Numbered from the stretch's first letter, positions 26,244 to 36,323 are shown. The stretch is 64,000 bases of DNA from Actinobacillus sp. (GCA_020026055.1 JAHHRA010000002.1:1-64000); one strand, 5' to 3'. Made by a program: numbers and translations. The notes: a model not told the origin generated them from the sequence alone.

Positions 26244-27716
26244 TTATAAATGAGGATCATGATAGACTGGAGTTTTAGTTGTCGTTTGCTTTAACAATTC
26301 TGCGTTTAATTTTCTCACTGCTTGTAGAGTTTCAGTGGATAGTTGTCGTCCTTTCTCTGTCATATATACCTCTGCTCTACGTGGGCTTTCTTTATAAAGT
26401 GCTAAAGCTTGTTTATCAATTTCTTTAAAAGTATGCATAACTCTTTGCTGGATTTTTGTTAATTGTGGTCGAGTATATTTTTCCATATATTCGTGATAAT
26501 ACGGCATTGTTAATGCTCCTGTTCTTCGATATGTCCAATAAGCAGAATTAAAATCTGGTATATCCGTACCAATTTGATATTCTTTTGGTGTCTCTAAAAT
26601 TCCTGAATGAAAAGGAATGAATACACTCGTTTCTGGTACTCCCAAAGATATCCAATGCACACAACCAACGGCACTTGGCATATTCTGACGACACTGCAAA
26701 ATATGCGATTCCATCGTATGAGCAACATTAATAGGTCTAAATTTCCCTTGAAATTTATTATAAGGATCATAAGGTGTGCCATTAAAATGTGAACGTAATA
26801 CTTGACTTACATCACTAACTGAAATTTTCTTATCTGGGGTTTGAAACATTTTAAAGTTTTTATTTTCCACATTTTGTTTTAAAGAAGGAGTCAAAATGCG
26901 CTGACCGTCCCATATTCTCGGATTATTGTACTGTTTATCATGTTCATTTTCTGTACCAAATGCTTTTTTAAAACTAAATTCTCCATCTTTCTTCGGATTA
27001 TATAAACCTTTCTCTTCAGCAAAGGCAAGCAAATTTGGCGAACTTAAATAATTTTTAGAATCATGAAAATTTACATTGTCAATGCACAATTTATTTGGAA
27101 TAACTGCATACTTGTTGTCTGGAACACGTACGGCAACCCAATGATGCCCTGAGCCAATTTCCATATACCAGATTTCATTTTTGTCAGAAAAAATAACACC
27201 ATTAATTTCAGCGGCACCTTTTTCTTCGACAATTTTTCCAAGCCGTTCAACACCTTCACGTGCCGTTTTAATATAAGGTAACACCACTGTTAACATTGAA
27301 TCTTCCGCAATACCATTTTTAACCAAAGGATCCGCTTTTAATGCTTTATCATTCGCATTAGCACTTTCTGTCGCACTCATAGCCACACCAAACTGATTAA
27401 TTCCCGCTTCTTCATACTGCCCTTCTTTCTCAGTCCATTCTGGTGTTGCTGTATATTTATAACGAATCAAAGGCAATGAGTAGGCAAAACCATTACCTTT
27501 AGATATGTAGAGTTTACTTTTTGAGTCTCGCTTTTCAGGATATACAACAAAGCGTTTATCCCAAGCCGTTTTCATGTCCTCATTCCTAGCAATCATTGTT
27601 GAACCATCTACGCTAGCATCTTTACCAACTAAAACTGTAGTACACGCCAATGCCGAAGGAATGATAACTGATAACAATACAAAATAAGTGGAAGAATAAG
27701 TGAAATATTTATACAT
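26244..27716 (-). CDS. Secreted C69-family dipeptidase (PepD-like)
   Basis: Ntn-hydrolase dipeptidase. From the ATG at 27716 the product is 490 residues with a signal peptide ending in SALA and directly followed by CTTVLVG. In family C69 the new N-terminal Cys (residue 25 here) is the nucleophile, so signal cleavage would also create the active site. RNEDM follows as in the family. Two adjacent ATGs (27719, 27716) lie 4 and 7 nt after AAGGAG; the second has better spacing. A third in-frame ATG at 27746 lies before that ribosome site. Export suggests it trims dipeptides in the periplasm. Confidence 0.88.
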   Translation of the reverse strand: MYKYFTYSSTYFVLLSVIIPSALACTTVLVGKDASVDGSTMIARNEDMKTAWDKRFVVYPEKRDSKSKLYISKGNGFAYSLPLIRYKYTATPEWTEKEGQYEEAGINQFGVAMSATESANANDKALKADPLVKNGIAEDSMLTVVLPYIKTAREGVERLGKIVEEKGAAEINGVIFSDKNEIWYMEIGSGHHWVAVRVPDNKYAVIPNKLCIDNVNFHDSKNYLSSPNLLAFAEEKGLYNPKKDGEFSFKKAFGTENEHDKQYNNPRIWDGQRILTPSLKQNVENKNFKMFQTPDKKISVSDVSQVLRSHFNGTPYDPYNKFQGKFRPINVAHTMESHILQCRQNMPSAVGCVHWISLGVPETSVFIPFHSGILETPKEYQIGTDIPDFNSAYWTYRRTGALTMPYYHEYMEKYTRPQLTKIQQRVMHTFKEIDKQALALYKESPRRAEVYMTEKGRQLSTETLQAVRKLNAELLKQTTTKTPVYHDPHL

Positions 27717-27841
27717 CATACAACTCCTTAGCGAGATGCAATCCATTAAATGAGGACTGAAAGTGACAGCATACTTTTTCTGTTTAAAAAGTGTACTTTT
27801 TTATCCTCTTCTGAAAACATAAAAATCGTAGTTTTCACAAT

Positions 27842-27871
27842 GACGCCACGATTTCCGGATAATTTTTACCT
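27842..27871. repeat. Partial copy of the dispersed palindrome
   Basis: GACGCCACGATTTCCGGA, then TAATTTTTACC: left arm and part of the core, overlapping the 3' end of orn by a few bases. Confidence 0.4.
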
Positions 27872-28450
27872 AATACATTTATCTTTTGCTTTATCTAAAG
27901 CGATAAAATGCTCACGATAGTAACTTAATTCTGCAATAGATTCACGAATATCATCTAAAGCAAGATGAGTATTTTTTTTCTCAAATCTTTTTAAAATTTC
28001 AGGTTTCCAACGTGCAACTAACTCTTTCAAAGTACTGACGTCAAGATAGCGATAATGAAAATAAGCCGCTAATTCAGGCATATAGTTATATAAAAAACGT
28101 TTATCTTGTGCAACGCTATTACCACAAATAGGAGAAGTTCCTTTTTCTGTCCATTTTTTCAGAAAATCAAGTGTTTGTAACTCAGCTGTCCGCTCTGTTA
28201 AATGGCTCATTCGCACACGTTCAATTAAACCATTTTGACTGTGCGTAGTTTTACACCAATCATTCATTTTTCCGAGTAATTCTTCGCTTTGATGAATTGC
28301 CAACACTGGTCCTTCCGCGAGAATATTGAGGTCTTTATCAGTCACAATTGTAGCGATCTCAATAATACGTTCCTGATTAGGATCTAAACCTGTCATTTCT
28401 AAGTCAATCCAAATTAAGTTTTGAGAGTCTTTGCCTTTATCTATATTCAT
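27866..28450 (-). CDS. orn: Oligoribonuclease
   Basis: 3'-5' exoribonuclease that finishes RNA decay by hydrolysing very short oligomers, essential in E. coli. The 194-residue product has the DEDDh motifs WIDLEMTGLDP near the start, NSVAQDKRFL in the middle and the C-terminal HLALDDIRESI. Divergent from rsgA with a 67-nt gap, the same neighbourhood as in other gamma-proteobacteria. Confidence 0.97.
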   Translation of the reverse strand: MNIDKGKDSQNLIWIDLEMTGLDPNQERIIEIATIVTDKDLNILAEGPVLAIHQSEELLGKMNDWCKTTHSQNGLIERVRMSHLTERTAELQTLDFLKKWTEKGTSPICGNSVAQDKRFLYNYMPELAAYFHYRYLDVSTLKELVARWKPEILKRFEKKNTHLALDDIRESIAELSYYREHFIALDKAKDKCIR

Positions 28451-28517
28451 AATTTCGGTATCCTATTACAAATTGGCTCATTTTAACGAAAAAAGTTTCT
28501 TTCTGTAAGGATTCTAT

Positions 28518-29564
28518 TTGGCTAAATACAAATTAACTCAAAATCAAAAGCGTCGCATTCAGGCAAATCGTTCTAAGACATTAGATCGACACCAAAAATC
28601 TCAAATACTAGAATGGCAAGATGGGAAGCTAGGCAATACTCAAGATGGTCGTGTCGTCACACGTTATGCTTCACATGCTCATGTTGAAAACATACAAGGC
28701 AAAATTTTTCGTTGTAACCTGCGTCGTACTTTGTCAAGTTTAGTTGTCGGTGATTATGTTGTTTGGCGTGAAGGTAGTGAGCAATTACAAGGCATAAATG
28801 GCGTCATTGAAGGAGTTTACCCGAGAAGAAATGAAATTCTACGCCCAGATTATTACGATGGCTTAAAACCAATTGCTGCTAATATTGATCAGATCATCAT
28901 TGTTTCTGCTGTAATGCCAACACTCTCTCTCAATATTATCGATCGCTATTTGGTGATGTGCGAAAACGCACATATTCCTGCGATAATAGTATTAAATAAA
29001 GTCGATTTATTAGATGATAAAGCACGCCAACTTATTGAAAAACAGCTTAAAATTTATCAAAATATTGGTTATAGCGTGCTAATGGTTTCCGCAAAAACAG
29101 GTGAAAATATGACAACACTCACTACTCTTTTTTCACAAGGCACTAGCATTTTCGTTGGACAATCTGGTGTAGGAAAATCCAGCCTTATAAATCAAATTTT
29201 CCCCGAAATTAACGCTGTAACTGGTAAAATTAGTGAAATTTCAGGACTAGGGCAACATACCACAACTTCTTCATGCCTCTATCATTTACCACAAGGTGGA
29301 GAACTAATTGATAGCCCAGGTATTCGTGAATTCGGATTATGGCATCTTACTGAAGCACAAATTACAGCAGGTTACCGTGAATTTCACGACTTCTTAGGTT
29401 TATGTAAATTCCGTGACTGTAAACATCTAACTGATCCACAATGTGCGTTACGTGAAGCTGTCAAAGCGGGAAAAATTAGCGCTATACGTTTTGAAAACTA
29501 TCATCGTTTGTTAATGAGTTTGCAAGAAACAAAATCTCAACGCTACTTTTCAAATGATTCTTAA
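28518..29564 (+). CDS. rsgA: Ribosome small subunit GTPase RsgA
   Basis: Checks late 30S assembly and releases RbfA. The 348-residue protein shows the circularly permuted GTPase order: NKVD (G4), then GQSGVGKSSL (G1), then DSPG (G3). An N-terminal OB domain and a C-terminal zinc knuckle (CKFRDCKHLTDPQC) flank it. The start is TTG at 28518, seven bases after AAGGA; no ATG gives the conserved MAKYKLTQNQKRR N-terminus. Confidence 0.95.
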   Translation: MAKYKLTQNQKRRIQANRSKTLDRHQKSQILEWQDGKLGNTQDGRVVTRYASHAHVENIQGKIFRCNLRRTLSSLVVGDYVVWREGSEQLQGINGVIEGVYPRRNEILRPDYYDGLKPIAANIDQIIIVSAVMPTLSLNIIDRYLVMCENAHIPAIIVLNKVDLLDDKARQLIEKQLKIYQNIGYSVLMVSAKTGENMTTLTTLFSQGTSIFVGQSGVGKSSLINQIFPEINAVTGKISEISGLGQHTTTSSCLYHLPQGGELIDSPGIREFGLWHLTEAQITAGYREFHDFLGLCKFRDCKHLTDPQCALREAVKAGKISAIRFENYHRLLMSLQETKSQRYFSNDS

Positions 29565-29718
29565 TGAATGGATATTAATTAATCAAAAAGCGATTTTTTC
29601 AAGCAAACACTTTATATTTTTTGTGATGTATTTCAAATTTTATCACCTTTAGCCTTGATTATTTGGCATCCACCTTAGATACTCTTATCTTCAATTCATT
29701 TTATTAAGGATTCACATT

Positions 29719-29976
29719 ATGTACTCAAAAGAAGTTGAAATCACTGCGGCTAATGGTTTACACACACGTCCAGCGGCACAATTTGTTAAAGAAGCAAAAA
29801 GCTTTACTTCTGATATCACAGTTACTTCGGCAGGCAAATCTGCTAGTGCTAAAAGCTTGTTCAAACTGCAAACTTTAGGCTTAACTCAAGGTACAGTTAT
29901 CACTATTTCAGCAGAAGGTGATGATGAGCAACAAGCAGTTGATCATTTAGTCGCGTTAATTCCAACTTTAGAATAG
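29719..29976 (+). CDS. ptsH: Phosphocarrier protein HPr
   Basis: General PTS phosphocarrier, 85 residues. The phosphorylated His15 sits in ANGLHTRPA, and the Ser46 region SAKSLFKLQTL is conserved. First gene of ptsH-ptsI-crr, with AAGGA before the ATG; the ~150-nt upstream spacer should hold the main promoter. Confidence 0.97.
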   Translation: MYSKEVEITAANGLHTRPAAQFVKEAKSFTSDITVTSAGKSASAKSLFKLQTLGLTQGTVITISAEGDDEQQAVDHLVALIPTLE

Positions 29977-30057
29977 AGACTTATGCTGTTTATGCTATGA
30001 AACATACTTAATTGTTTTTTAGTTTTTTAATTATCACTCAACATTTGGAAGGTTCAT

Positions 30058-31779
30058 ATGCTGTCAGGTATTCCTGCATCTCCTGGTATCGTATTTGGGA
30101 ATGCACTCGTTTTAAAAGATGATGAAATTATTTTAGATGACCGAAAGATTTTAGATTCTGAAGTAGATGAGCAAATCGAAAAATTTTACCAAGGTCGTAC
30201 TGAAGCTGTTAAACAACTCAATGCTATCAAAGAACGTGCATACAAAAATTTAGGCGAAGATAAAGCAGCTATATTTGAAGGTCATTTGATGATTCTTGAA
30301 GATGAAGAGTTAGAAGATGAGATCATTGATTATATTCGTACTCATAAAAATACGGCAGCATTTGCAACAGAAAAAGTCATCACTACGCAAGCAACAATGC
30401 TTTCCGAATTAGACGATGAATATCTTAAAGAACGTGCTGGCGATATCCGTGATATTGGTAATCGCCTCATCAAAAATATCCTCGGTCTTAAAATTGTCGA
30501 TCTTGGTGAAATCAAGGATAAAGTTATTTTAGTTGCAAAAGATTTAACCCCATCAGAAACTGCTCAACTTAACCTTGAAAACGTATTAGGTTTTATCACT
30601 GAACTTGGTGGACGCACTTCTCATACTTCAATTATGGCTCGTTCTCTTGAACTCCCTGCTATTGTCGGTACAAATAGTGCAACTAAAGAAATCCAAACAG
30701 ATAATTATCTTATTTTAGATGCTGTTAACAATCAGATTTATATTAATCCAACTGAAAATGAAATTAAGCATCTTAAAAATCTCGCTAAACGCTTTGAAGA
30801 AGAAAAAGAAGAATTAGCTAAATTAAAAGATTTGCCTGCGGTTACTTTAGATGGTCATCAAGTAGATGTCGCCGCTAACATTGGTACTATTCGAGATTGC
30901 GAAGGAGCAGACCGAAATGGTGCTGAAGGTATTGGTTTATATCGTACAGAATTCTTATTTATGGATCGCGATACACTACCAACGGAAGAAGAACAATTTA
31001 AGGCATATAGAGAAGTCGTCGAAGCAATGAATGGACGCTTAGTTATACTTCGGACGATGGATATTGGCGGAGATAAAGATCTCCCCTATATGAATTTGCC
31101 AAAAGAAATGAATCCTTTCCTTGGTTGGCGTGCGATTCGTATTGCACTTGATCGCCGAGAAATTCTTACTACTCAATTACGTGCTGTTCTCCGTGCATCT
31201 GCTTTTGGTAATCTTGCTGTGATGTTCCCTATGATTATTTCAGTTGAAGAAATTCGCGAATTAAAGGCTGTGATTGCACAACTAAAAGCAGAATTGAGAG
31301 CGGAAAATATTGCTTTTAATGAAACCATGCAAGTCGGCATAATGGTTGAGACACCAGCGGCTGCTGTTAATGCTAAGTTCCTCGCCAAAGAAGTGGACTT
31401 CTTTAGCATCGGCACTAACGATTTAACTCAATACACATTAGCAGTAGATCGTGGTAATGAGTTAATTGCTCATCTTTATAACCCAATGACACCTGCTGTA
31501 CTTAACTTGATCCAACAAGTCATTTCTGCTTCACATGCCGAAGGTAAATGGACAGGAATGTGTGGTGAATTAGCAGGCGATGAACGTGCTACTCTACTCT
31601 TATTAGGTATGGGATTAGATGAATTTAGTATGAGTGCAATTTCAGTTCCACGTATAAAAAAATTGATCCGTAATGTTGCTTTTGAGGAAGCTCAAGAGCT
31701 CGCACGAGAAGCTCTTAAAAAACCTACTGCCCAAGAAATAAGCGATTTAATCGCAGATTTTTTAGTAGATAAAAGCTAA
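30058..31779 (+). CDS. ptsI: PTS enzyme I (phosphoenolpyruvate-protein phosphotransferase)
   Basis: Transfers phosphate from PEP to HPr. The 573-residue product has H189 in the swivelling domain (ELGGRTSHTSIMARS), and the C-terminal PEP-binding TIM barrel with GIGLYRTEFLFM, FSIGTNDLTQYTLAVDR and the active Cys in WTGMCGELAGD. AAGG precedes the ATG; 81 nt after ptsH. Confidence 0.98.
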   Translation: MLSGIPASPGIVFGNALVLKDDEIILDDRKILDSEVDEQIEKFYQGRTEAVKQLNAIKERAYKNLGEDKAAIFEGHLMILEDEELEDEIIDYIRTHKNTAAFATEKVITTQATMLSELDDEYLKERAGDIRDIGNRLIKNILGLKIVDLGEIKDKVILVAKDLTPSETAQLNLENVLGFITELGGRTSHTSIMARSLELPAIVGTNSATKEIQTDNYLILDAVNNQIYINPTENEIKHLKNLAKRFEEEKEELAKLKDLPAVTLDGHQVDVAANIGTIRDCEGADRNGAEGIGLYRTEFLFMDRDTLPTEEEQFKAYREVVEAMNGRLVILRTMDIGGDKDLPYMNLPKEMNPFLGWRAIRIALDRREILTTQLRAVLRASAFGNLAVMFPMIISVEEIRELKAVIAQLKAELRAENIAFNETMQVGIMVETPAAAVNAKFLAKEVDFFSIGTNDLTQYTLAVDRGNELIAHLYNPMTPAVLNLIQQVISASHAEGKWTGMCGELAGDERATLLLLGMGLDEFSMSAISVPRIKKLIRNVAFEEAQELAREALKKPTAQEISDLIADFLVDKS

Positions 31780-31845
31780 ATGGATATTCCTTCATTTTTC
31801 CGCTAAAATAGCGGAAATTTTGTATCAGGAAAGTAGGAGTACAGA

Positions 31846-32346
31846 ATGCGCTTTTTCGATAAGTTATTTGGTTCAAAAGAAAAAAAAACCATCAATGTTG
31901 AAATATATGCTCCTGTCACTGGAGAGTTAATTCATCTTGAAGACGTACCAGATGTCGTTTTTTCAGAAAAAATTGTAGGTGACGGCATCGCTATTCGTCC
32001 GACAGGAACAACTCTTGTCGCTCCAGCGAACGGAACTATCAATAAGATTTTTGAGACAAATCATGCATTTTCTATGACTACAACTGATGGAATTGAACTT
32101 TTTGTTCACTTTGGTGTTGATACCGTAGAACTTAAAGGTAAAGGCTTCACACGTATTGCTAAAGAGAATCAGCAAGTTAAATGTGGCGATCCAATAATTG
32201 AACTTGATTTAGATGAATTACAAAATACGGCGAAATCCTTACTCACTCCCATTGTTATTGCTAATATGGAAGAGATCTGTCATCTTGAAAAAAGAGCAGG
32301 CTCTGTTGTCGCTGGGGAAAATATCATATTAACAGTGCAAAAATAA
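31846..32346 (+). CDS. crr: PTS glucose-type enzyme IIA (IIA-Glc)
   Basis: Phosphoacceptor and regulator of carbon use. 166 residues; H73 (TNHAFSM) and the phosphorylated H88 (ELFVHFGVDTVELKG) are both present. Last gene of the pts operon, closed by a long terminator. No IIBC gene lies nearby, which fits a mostly regulatory role or one shared with a distant IIBC. Confidence 0.96.
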   Translation: MRFFDKLFGSKEKKTINVEIYAPVTGELIHLEDVPDVVFSEKIVGDGIAIRPTGTTLVAPANGTINKIFETNHAFSMTTTDGIELFVHFGVDTVELKGKGFTRIAKENQQVKCGDPIIELDLDELQNTAKSLLTPIVIANMEEICHLEKRAGSVVAGENIILTVQK

Positions 32347-32376
32347 TTAAAACTTATTTTAAAAGCCTCATTACAA

Positions 32377-32416
32377 TATAGGCTCCAAAAATTGGATATA
32401 ACTTTTGGAGCCTATA
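32377..32416 (+). terminator. Terminator after crr
   Basis: Perfect 14-bp stem TATAGGCTCCAAAA / TTTTGGAGCCTATA with a 12-nt loop, then CTATTTTG. Confidence 0.9.
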
Positions 32417-32420
32417 CTAT

Positions 32421-32452
32421 TTTGAATAATGAATTTAAATTCATTATTCAAA
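32421..32452. promoter_or_regulatory. Perfect 32-bp palindrome with an ArgR-box-like centre
   Basis: Arms TTTGAATAATGAATTT and its exact reverse complement meet without a spacer. The central 18 bp (32428-32445) fit the ArgR consensus with TGAAT and ATTCA four bases apart. It lies four bases after the crr terminator and ~300 nt before prlC. It may be an operator, a second hairpin or both. Confidence 0.45.
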
Positions 32453-32758
32453 TGTCTTCCTTTGTCAACTTGTTAGATTAATAAGAAGTACTGTGCTTAT
32501 TCACGCCAACAAAATCGGAAAAATTTTCCAACTAAAATATAACTTTTTTGAGCTTCAGCTTGAACAACAAAATTCATAACGTTTTTTATAAGTAATCTAA
32601 TGAAATAGATTTTATAGTTTGCTTTTATAACTACACAATTCAGAGTTTAAAACATAATCAGAAAATTTTTCACTTTTAAGCAGGAGATAAATTTGTTATC
32701 TTGAGCGAGTTTTGTTAGTTAAGTAACCTTATTGAAGCGATTTATCAAAGGAATCATT
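32453..32758. other. Leader region before prlC, with a partial palindromic repeat
   Basis: About 300 nt without a gene. A left arm plus core of the dispersed palindrome (TCACGCCAACAAAATCGG, then AAAAATTTTCC) lies at 32501-32540; the right arm has diverged. The rest is AT-rich spacer, with a -10-like TATCTT near 32697. I see no small ORF with a ribosome site. Confidence 0.5.
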
Positions 32759-34798
32759 ATGTCCAGTTCACTTCTTCATTCCAACTATTTACCTGAATTT
32801 TCAAAAATCAAGCCTGAATATATTCAACCTACTATTGAAGAAATCATCCAATCTAACCGCATCCAAATTGAAGCTCTTTTAAAAAAAGAGCAACTTAATT
32901 GGCAAAATTTTATCGAGCCTTTAGCAGATATTAGCGAGAAATTGCAACGCATTTGGTCGCCTATTAGTCATCTAAACGCAGTAAAAAATAGCACTGAATT
33001 ACGTGCGGCTTATGAGGCTTGTTTGCCAATATTATCAGAATATAGCACTTGGCTTGGTCAACATAAGGAACTATATCAAGCTTATTTGAGTATCAAAAAT
33101 AGCCAAGAATTTACAACTTATTCAACAGCTCAGCAAAAAGCAATCAATAATGCATTACGTGATTTTGAACTATCTGGCATTGCGTTAAATGAAACAAAGC
33201 AAACTCGTTATGCCGAGATCGTAAGCCGTTTATCAGCATTAAATTCTAATTTTAATAACAACGTATTAGATGCAACGATGGGGTGGGAAAAAGTAATTAC
33301 TGATCCTAACTTATTAAAGGGTTTACCAGAAAGTGCATTGCAAGCAGCAAAAGCATCAGCAGAAAGCAAAGGTCTTGAAGGTTGGCGGTTTACATTAGAA
33401 TTTCCAAGCTATTTACCCGTGATGATGTATGCAGAAAATCAAGCTTTACGGAAAGAAATGTATACAGCGTTTGCTACCCGTGCGTCTGAGCAAGGACCAA
33501 ACGCAGGAAAATGGGATAACACTTTGATTATGCAAGAAATTTTATCACTACGTCTGGAGCTTGCTAAATTGTTGGGTTTTACAACTTACACCGAGCTTTC
33601 GCTTGCCACTAAGATGGCAGAATCACCTGAACAAGTTTTGGCATTTTTAGAAAATTTAGCTAGCCGTTCCAAACTACAAGGTGAAAAAGAATTACAGAAT
33701 TTAGAGGCGTTCTGTCGTACTGAGTTTGATATAGAAACATTAAATCCTTGGGATATCACTTTTTATGCTGAAAAACAAAAGCAAGCGTTATACCAAATTA
33801 GTGATGAGCAACTTCGTCCTTATTTCCCCGAAGAACGCGTTATTTCTGGCTTATTTGAACTGATTTCGCGGTTATTTAATCTGAAAGCAGTCGAACGTTT
33901 TGACGTAGACACTTGGGATAAATCAGTGCGTTTTTTTGATTTGAAAGATAAGACAAGTAACCAACTTATCGGTAGTTTTTATCTCGACCTCTATGCTCGT
34001 GAACACAAACGTGGCGGTGCGTGGATGGACGATTGCATTGGGCGTCGAGTATGGTCAAATCACGTGCAAACTCCCGTCGCATTTTTAACTTGCAACTTTA
34101 ATGCACCTATTGGTGATCAACCTGCATTATTTACACACGATGAAGTGACTACACTTTTTCACGAATTTGGACACGGACTCCATCACATGCTTACACAAAT
34201 CGATGTTCCTGATGTAGCAGGTATTAATGGCGTGCCTTGGGATGCAGTTGAATTGCCAAGTCAGTTTTTAGAAAACTGGTGCTGGCAACCTGAAGCCCTA
34301 CAATTTATTTCAGGGCATTACCAAACTGGTGAACCGTTGCCACAAGATTTACTACAAAAACTTATTGATGCCAAAAATTTCCAAGCAGCAATGTTTGTCT
34401 TGCGACAATTAGAGTTTGCTTTATTTGATTTCCGTTTGCATCATCATATTGAGCCGCATAATCAAAACCAAATTTTACAAACATTACACCAAGTTAAATC
34501 CGAAATTGCTGTTGTAAAAGGAGCAGAATGGGCTCGTCAGCCACATAGTTTTAGTCATATTTTTGCAGGCGGTTATGCCGCAGGTTATTACAGCTATTTA
34601 TGGGCAGAAGTGCTTTCTGCGGATGCATTCTCACGATTTGAAGAAGAAGGGATTTTTAACCCAGTTACTGGACGAGCCTTTTTAAACGAAATATTAAGCC
34701 GTGGCGGAAGTGAAGAACCGATGATATTATTCGAACGCTTCCGTGGACGTAAACCAAATTTAGATGCCCTTTTACGTCACAAAGGAATTCAGAGTTAA
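32759..34798 (+). CDS. prlC: Oligopeptidase A (M3 metallopeptidase)
   Basis: Cytoplasmic zinc peptidase degrading short peptides and cleaved signal peptides. The start is the ATG at 32759 (679 residues; E. coli 680-681), with AAGGA before it; a TTG 27 nt upstream is less likely. The zinc motif HEFGHGLHHM lies around residue 465, with the downstream Glu ligand in ELPSQFLENWCW. The following yjjG starts four nt after the stop, so the two are cotranscribed, unlike E. coli where prlC pairs with rsmJ. Confidence 0.96.
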   Translation: MSSSLLHSNYLPEFSKIKPEYIQPTIEEIIQSNRIQIEALLKKEQLNWQNFIEPLADISEKLQRIWSPISHLNAVKNSTELRAAYEACLPILSEYSTWLGQHKELYQAYLSIKNSQEFTTYSTAQQKAINNALRDFELSGIALNETKQTRYAEIVSRLSALNSNFNNNVLDATMGWEKVITDPNLLKGLPESALQAAKASAESKGLEGWRFTLEFPSYLPVMMYAENQALRKEMYTAFATRASEQGPNAGKWDNTLIMQEILSLRLELAKLLGFTTYTELSLATKMAESPEQVLAFLENLASRSKLQGEKELQNLEAFCRTEFDIETLNPWDITFYAEKQKQALYQISDEQLRPYFPEERVISGLFELISRLFNLKAVERFDVDTWDKSVRFFDLKDKTSNQLIGSFYLDLYAREHKRGGAWMDDCIGRRVWSNHVQTPVAFLTCNFNAPIGDQPALFTHDEVTTLFHEFGHGLHHMLTQIDVPDVAGINGVPWDAVELPSQFLENWCWQPEALQFISGHYQTGEPLPQDLLQKLIDAKNFQAAMFVLRQLEFALFDFRLHHHIEPHNQNQILQTLHQVKSEIAVVKGAEWARQPHSFSHIFAGGYAAGYYSYLWAEVLSADAFSRFEEEGIFNPVTGRAFLNEILSRGGSEEPMILFERFRGRKPNLDALLRHKGIQS

Positions 34799-34801
34799 TC
34801 T

Positions 34802-35500
34802 ATGGCTTGCGATATGAAATATAAGTGGATTTTATTTGACGCAGATGAAACTTTATTTGAGTTTCATGCTTTTCCTGCATTAGTAAACATTGGTGTTAAA
34901 TATGGTTTTGAGTTCAGTCAACAAGATTTTGCGGAATATGAAAATATTAACCAGCCACTATGGTTAAAATATCAACAACAACAATTGACTGTAGCTCAAC
35001 TGAAAAATAAGCGTTTTGAACATTTAACTGAAAAATTCGGCGTGGATACTCAAGTATTGAATCAAGAATTTTCAGAACAAATGAGCCGTTTAAGCCCAAC
35101 TTTCAATGGGACAGTAGCGACATTGGAACATTTACACGGAAAAGTCAAAATGGGAATTATCACTAACGGTTTCAGTGCAATGCAGCAACCACGTTTAGAA
35201 TTTACTCAAACTGCTAAATTCTTTGATTTATTAGTAATCTCTGAGGAAGTTGGAGTTCCCAAACCACATCCTGCTATTTTTTCTTTCGCTTTTCAACAAA
35301 TCCAAAATCAAATGCCTACTGAAAAATCACAGATTTTAATGGTAGGCGATAGTTTATCTGCAGATATTGCGGGTGGGAATGAATTTGGGATTGATACTTG
35401 CTGGTTGAATCGCCACCAAATTTGTGCATCTCAAGATATTCAGCCAACATTCGAGATTCAAGAAATTTCTGATTTGGTAAATCTTGTAAAAGTAGCTTAA
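34802..35500 (+). CDS. yjjG: HAD-family pyrimidine 5'-nucleotidase YjjG
   Basis: HAD phosphatase acting on noncanonical or excess pyrimidine nucleotides in E. coli. Motif I is FDADETLFEF, motif II ITNGFS, motif III lysine in GVPKPHP, and motif IV MVGDSLSADIAGG. The start could be 34802 or the ATG at 34814 (MKYKWILFDADET), which better matches the family; the first has a slightly better ribosome site. Ends in its own hairpin terminator. Confidence 0.9.
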   Translation: MACDMKYKWILFDADETLFEFHAFPALVNIGVKYGFEFSQQDFAEYENINQPLWLKYQQQQLTVAQLKNKRFEHLTEKFGVDTQVLNQEFSEQMSRLSPTFNGTVATLEHLHGKVKMGIITNGFSAMQQPRLEFTQTAKFFDLLVISEEVGVPKPHPAIFSFAFQQIQNQMPTEKSQILMVGDSLSADIAGGNEFGIDTCWLNRHQICASQDIQPTFEIQEISDLVNLVKVA

Positions 35501-35507
35501 AATATAA

Positions 35508-35532
35508 CACAGTAAGTTCATTTCTTACTGTG
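35508..35532 (+). terminator. Terminator after yjjG
   Basis: CACAGTAAG / CTTACTGTG, 9-bp stem with a 7-nt loop, followed by CTAATTTTAT. Confidence 0.75.
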
Positions 35533-35555
35533 CTAATTTTATACAAGGATAATAA

Positions 35556-36323
35556 ATGAAATCAGTCGCCATTATAGGTTTAAATAATTGGGGTCTATCA
35601 CTAGCAAGGTATCTTAAACACTTTGGATTTGATGTAAAAGGTAGCACACGCACTTTTGATAAAGCAGAAAGTGCCAGATTACAAGGTTTAGAAGCTTACC
35701 AATTAGAATTAACACCTGAAATCAATGCTGCTCCTGATGATCTCAATGTCTTGTTTAATGTTGATGCATTAGTTATTAATATCCCTCCCAGTCGTTATTT
35801 TTTTCATCATACTGATTACATCGCAAGTATCAAAAATCTTATCAATGAAGCACTTTTACATACTGTTTCTCATATTATTTTTATTAGCTCAACACGAATA
35901 TTAGGCACTCAATCTGGTATTTTGAATGAAGAAACTCCACCTTGTCCTTATGATGAAGTCACATTTGCGTTAGATGAAATTGAAAAAACACTTATGAGTC
36001 TAGTTGATATTGACTGTGATATTCTCCGTTTTGGAAAATTTATTGATCCTAATCTTTCTAAACATACTTTAATTTCTGACAACGAAATTATCTCATCTCT
36101 CAATCTAATTCACGCTGAAGATTGTTCACGTGCTGTTTACCTTCTTTTAAAAATGCCATGTGGGCAACGACTCTACCATTTAGTCGCACCTACACACCAA
36201 ATCCAATATTTTTTGCAAAATCATGCTACACCAAAAGATCGCAAACAAGCAGAACAACAAATCATTGAAGGGACAAAAATCTGTCAAGAACTGGGTTTTG
36301 TCTACCAAAACCCAGTATTATGA
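35556..36323 (+). CDS. NAD(P)-binding Rossmann-fold protein, epimerase-like (YeeZ type)
   Basis: 255-residue protein starting with a Rossmann dinucleotide site (SVAIIGLNNWGLSLARYL) and continuing through INIPPSR, IFISSTRILG and LNLIHAEDCSRA, the layout of atypical/extended SDR epimerase-like proteins such as YeeZ. The usual YxxxK motif is not evident, so catalysis is uncertain. Substrate unknown. AAGGA precedes the ATG; single gene between yjjG and a spacer. Confidence 0.75.
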   Translation: MKSVAIIGLNNWGLSLARYLKHFGFDVKGSTRTFDKAESARLQGLEAYQLELTPEINAAPDDLNVLFNVDALVINIPPSRYFFHHTDYIASIKNLINEALLHTVSHIIFISSTRILGTQSGILNEETPPCPYDEVTFALDEIEKTLMSLVDIDCDILRFGKFIDPNLSKHTLISDNEIISSLNLIHAEDCSRAVYLLLKMPCGQRLYHLVAPTHQIQYFLQNHATPKDRKQAEQQIIEGTKICQELGFVYQNPVL

